Assembly (NCBI GenBank): GCA_023415915.1
Contig: JAEZIZ010000041.1
Coordinates: 1-5,251, forward strand
Direction: 5' to 3'
Length of the DNA: 5,251 bases
Source of the DNA: Bacillota bacterium
GTDB taxonomy: Bacteria > Bacillota > Clostridia > Christensenellales > SZUA-584
Below the pieces are notes generated by a model that was given only the letters and a program-made list of their open reading frames with translations, was not told the origin of the DNA and ran no database searches. Positions 4,679 to 5,251 of the stretch are shown piece by piece; position 1 is the first letter of the stretch; each line of letters opens with the position of its first letter. The position numbers were made by a program, and so were the translations under genes.

Positions 4679-5251
4679 ATGCCTTATTCATCACTGTTTT
4701 CAATAATGTTCTTCTCCGTATGCATCGCTTCGCTGGTGATGGGCATTTTCGTACTGCAGAACGATAGAAAAAAGCATGTCAATCGCTGCTTTTTTGCGTT
4801 AATCGCATCGGTAAGCATATGGTCTGCAGGGCTTGCTATTGCCAACTCCGCCCCCGACGCCGCGACATGTGAAATATGGCGCCGTTTTTCCGCCGTCGGC
4901 TGGGGTACGGTTTACAGTATAATGCTTCACTTTGTACTGATTATTACCGGAAGAGTAAAGCTGCTTAAGAAATGGTGGTTCTATGTTTTACTATATCTGC
5001 CCGCAGTAATTACCGTATTGGCATATGCGATTCCATCGGGCATCAACCAGACGCCATACCATCTTCAGCAGACTGAATTCGGTTGGGTAAACGTGGCGCA
5101 GGTGGCGGATTATAATATTTGGGACTGGGTGTTTTTGGCCTACTATGTCGGCTATTCCGTTACCGGTTTGATACTCGTGCTGCTTTGGAACATACGGTCC
5201 AGTGATCATAGCATAAAAATGCAATCACGCGCCATTTTTCTGTCTTTTACG
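4679..5251 (+). CDS. Membrane sensor with 7TM histidine-kinase-type N-terminal domain (partial)
   Basis: The frame is open from the ATG at 4679 to the end of the window, giving 191 residues and no stop, so the C-terminus is missing. The start has AGGAG at 4666-4670 with an ideal 8-base spacer. Hydrophobic segments lie at about 5-26, 37-55, 72-90, 98-117 and 148-170, and a sixth begins near 184. Conserved-looking blocks include EIWRRFSAVGWGTVYSIMLH (65-84), KKWWFYVLLYLPA (97-109) and TEFGWVNV (132-139), which I recognise as typical of the clostridial histidine-kinase N-terminal 7TM domain. That domain is usually followed by PAS plus histidine kinase, or by a GGDEF diguanylate cyclase; which applies here cannot be seen. 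It would sense signals in or at the membrane. It is divergent from the cupin gene, with 465 bp between the two starts. Confidence 0.8.
   Translation, partial: MPYSSLFSIMFFSVCIASLVMGIFVLQNDRKKHVNRCFFALIASVSIWSAGLAIANSAPDAATCEIWRRFSAVGWGTVYSIMLHFVLIITGRVKLLKKWWFYVLLYLPAVITVLAYAIPSGINQTPYHLQQTEFGWVNVAQVADYNIWDWVFLAYYVGYSVTGLILVLLWNIRSSDHSIKMQSRAIFLSFT

Noticed and set aside
1..5251. CRISPR arrays, tRNA/rRNA genes, insertion sequences, toxin-antitoxin or defence genes
   Set aside because: No regularly spaced repeats, cloverleaf, transposase or matching protein was seen on either strand.

Overview
This 5,251-base window most likely comes from a motile, low-to-moderate GC Clostridia-type Firmicute. 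The reasons are AT-rich intergenic DNA, frequent ATA isoleucine codons, purine-rich Shine-Dalgarno sites, a SigD-type flagellar promoter, a clostridial-style 7TM sensor N-terminus and a cupin subfamily I associate with Firmicutes. The taxonomic call is an inference from composition and protein style, not from a marker gene.

Layout: (1) Positions 1-217 are AT-rich non-coding DNA with a three-stem inverted-repeat element (107-174) ending in a short T-run. (2) Positions 218-829 (+) encode a complete DJ-1/PfpI (class I glutamine-amidotransferase-like) protein, followed by a probable terminator with a T7 tract (848-902). (3) Positions 903-1263 are a long non-coding stretch. It carries a near-perfect SigD/FliA promoter (996-1022) and then a roughly 235-nt 5' leader with a 10-bp direct repeat and four successive predicted hairpins. 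(4) Positions 1264-3513 (+) encode a 749-residue transmembrane methyl-accepting chemotaxis protein (MCP) with a double-Cache-like ligand domain, four HAMP-like segments and a complete signalling hairpin. (5) A strong hairpin terminator (3536-3566) with a GAAA loop lies between the MCP and the convergent downstream gene and has T-runs usable on either strand. (6) Positions 3659-4213 (-) encode a cupin with a Tyr/Asn-rich N-terminal tail and an E-H-Q-H set at the usual metal-ligand positions. (7) Positions 4214-4678 are a 465-bp divergent intergenic region with a promoter-like site for the cupin, inverted repeats, and a GC-rich segment with several competing stem pairings. (8) Positions 4679-5251 (+) are the N-terminal 191 residues of a membrane sensor (7TM histidine kinase / diguanylate cyclase N-terminal type) that runs off the window.

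The genes do not form one operon; each has its own flanking regulatory DNA and they are probably four separate transcription units. The common theme of the MCP and the 3' gene is environmental sensing. The MCP should feed the CheA/CheW pathway and be co-expressed with late flagellar genes, while the 7TM protein should feed a kinase or cyclic-di-GMP output that is not visible here. I see no mobile element, CRISPR array, tRNA, rRNA or defence system. The best candidates for something undescribed are the two structured non-coding segments, at 1091-1217 and 4386-4474; neither matches a riboswitch class I could recognise by eye.
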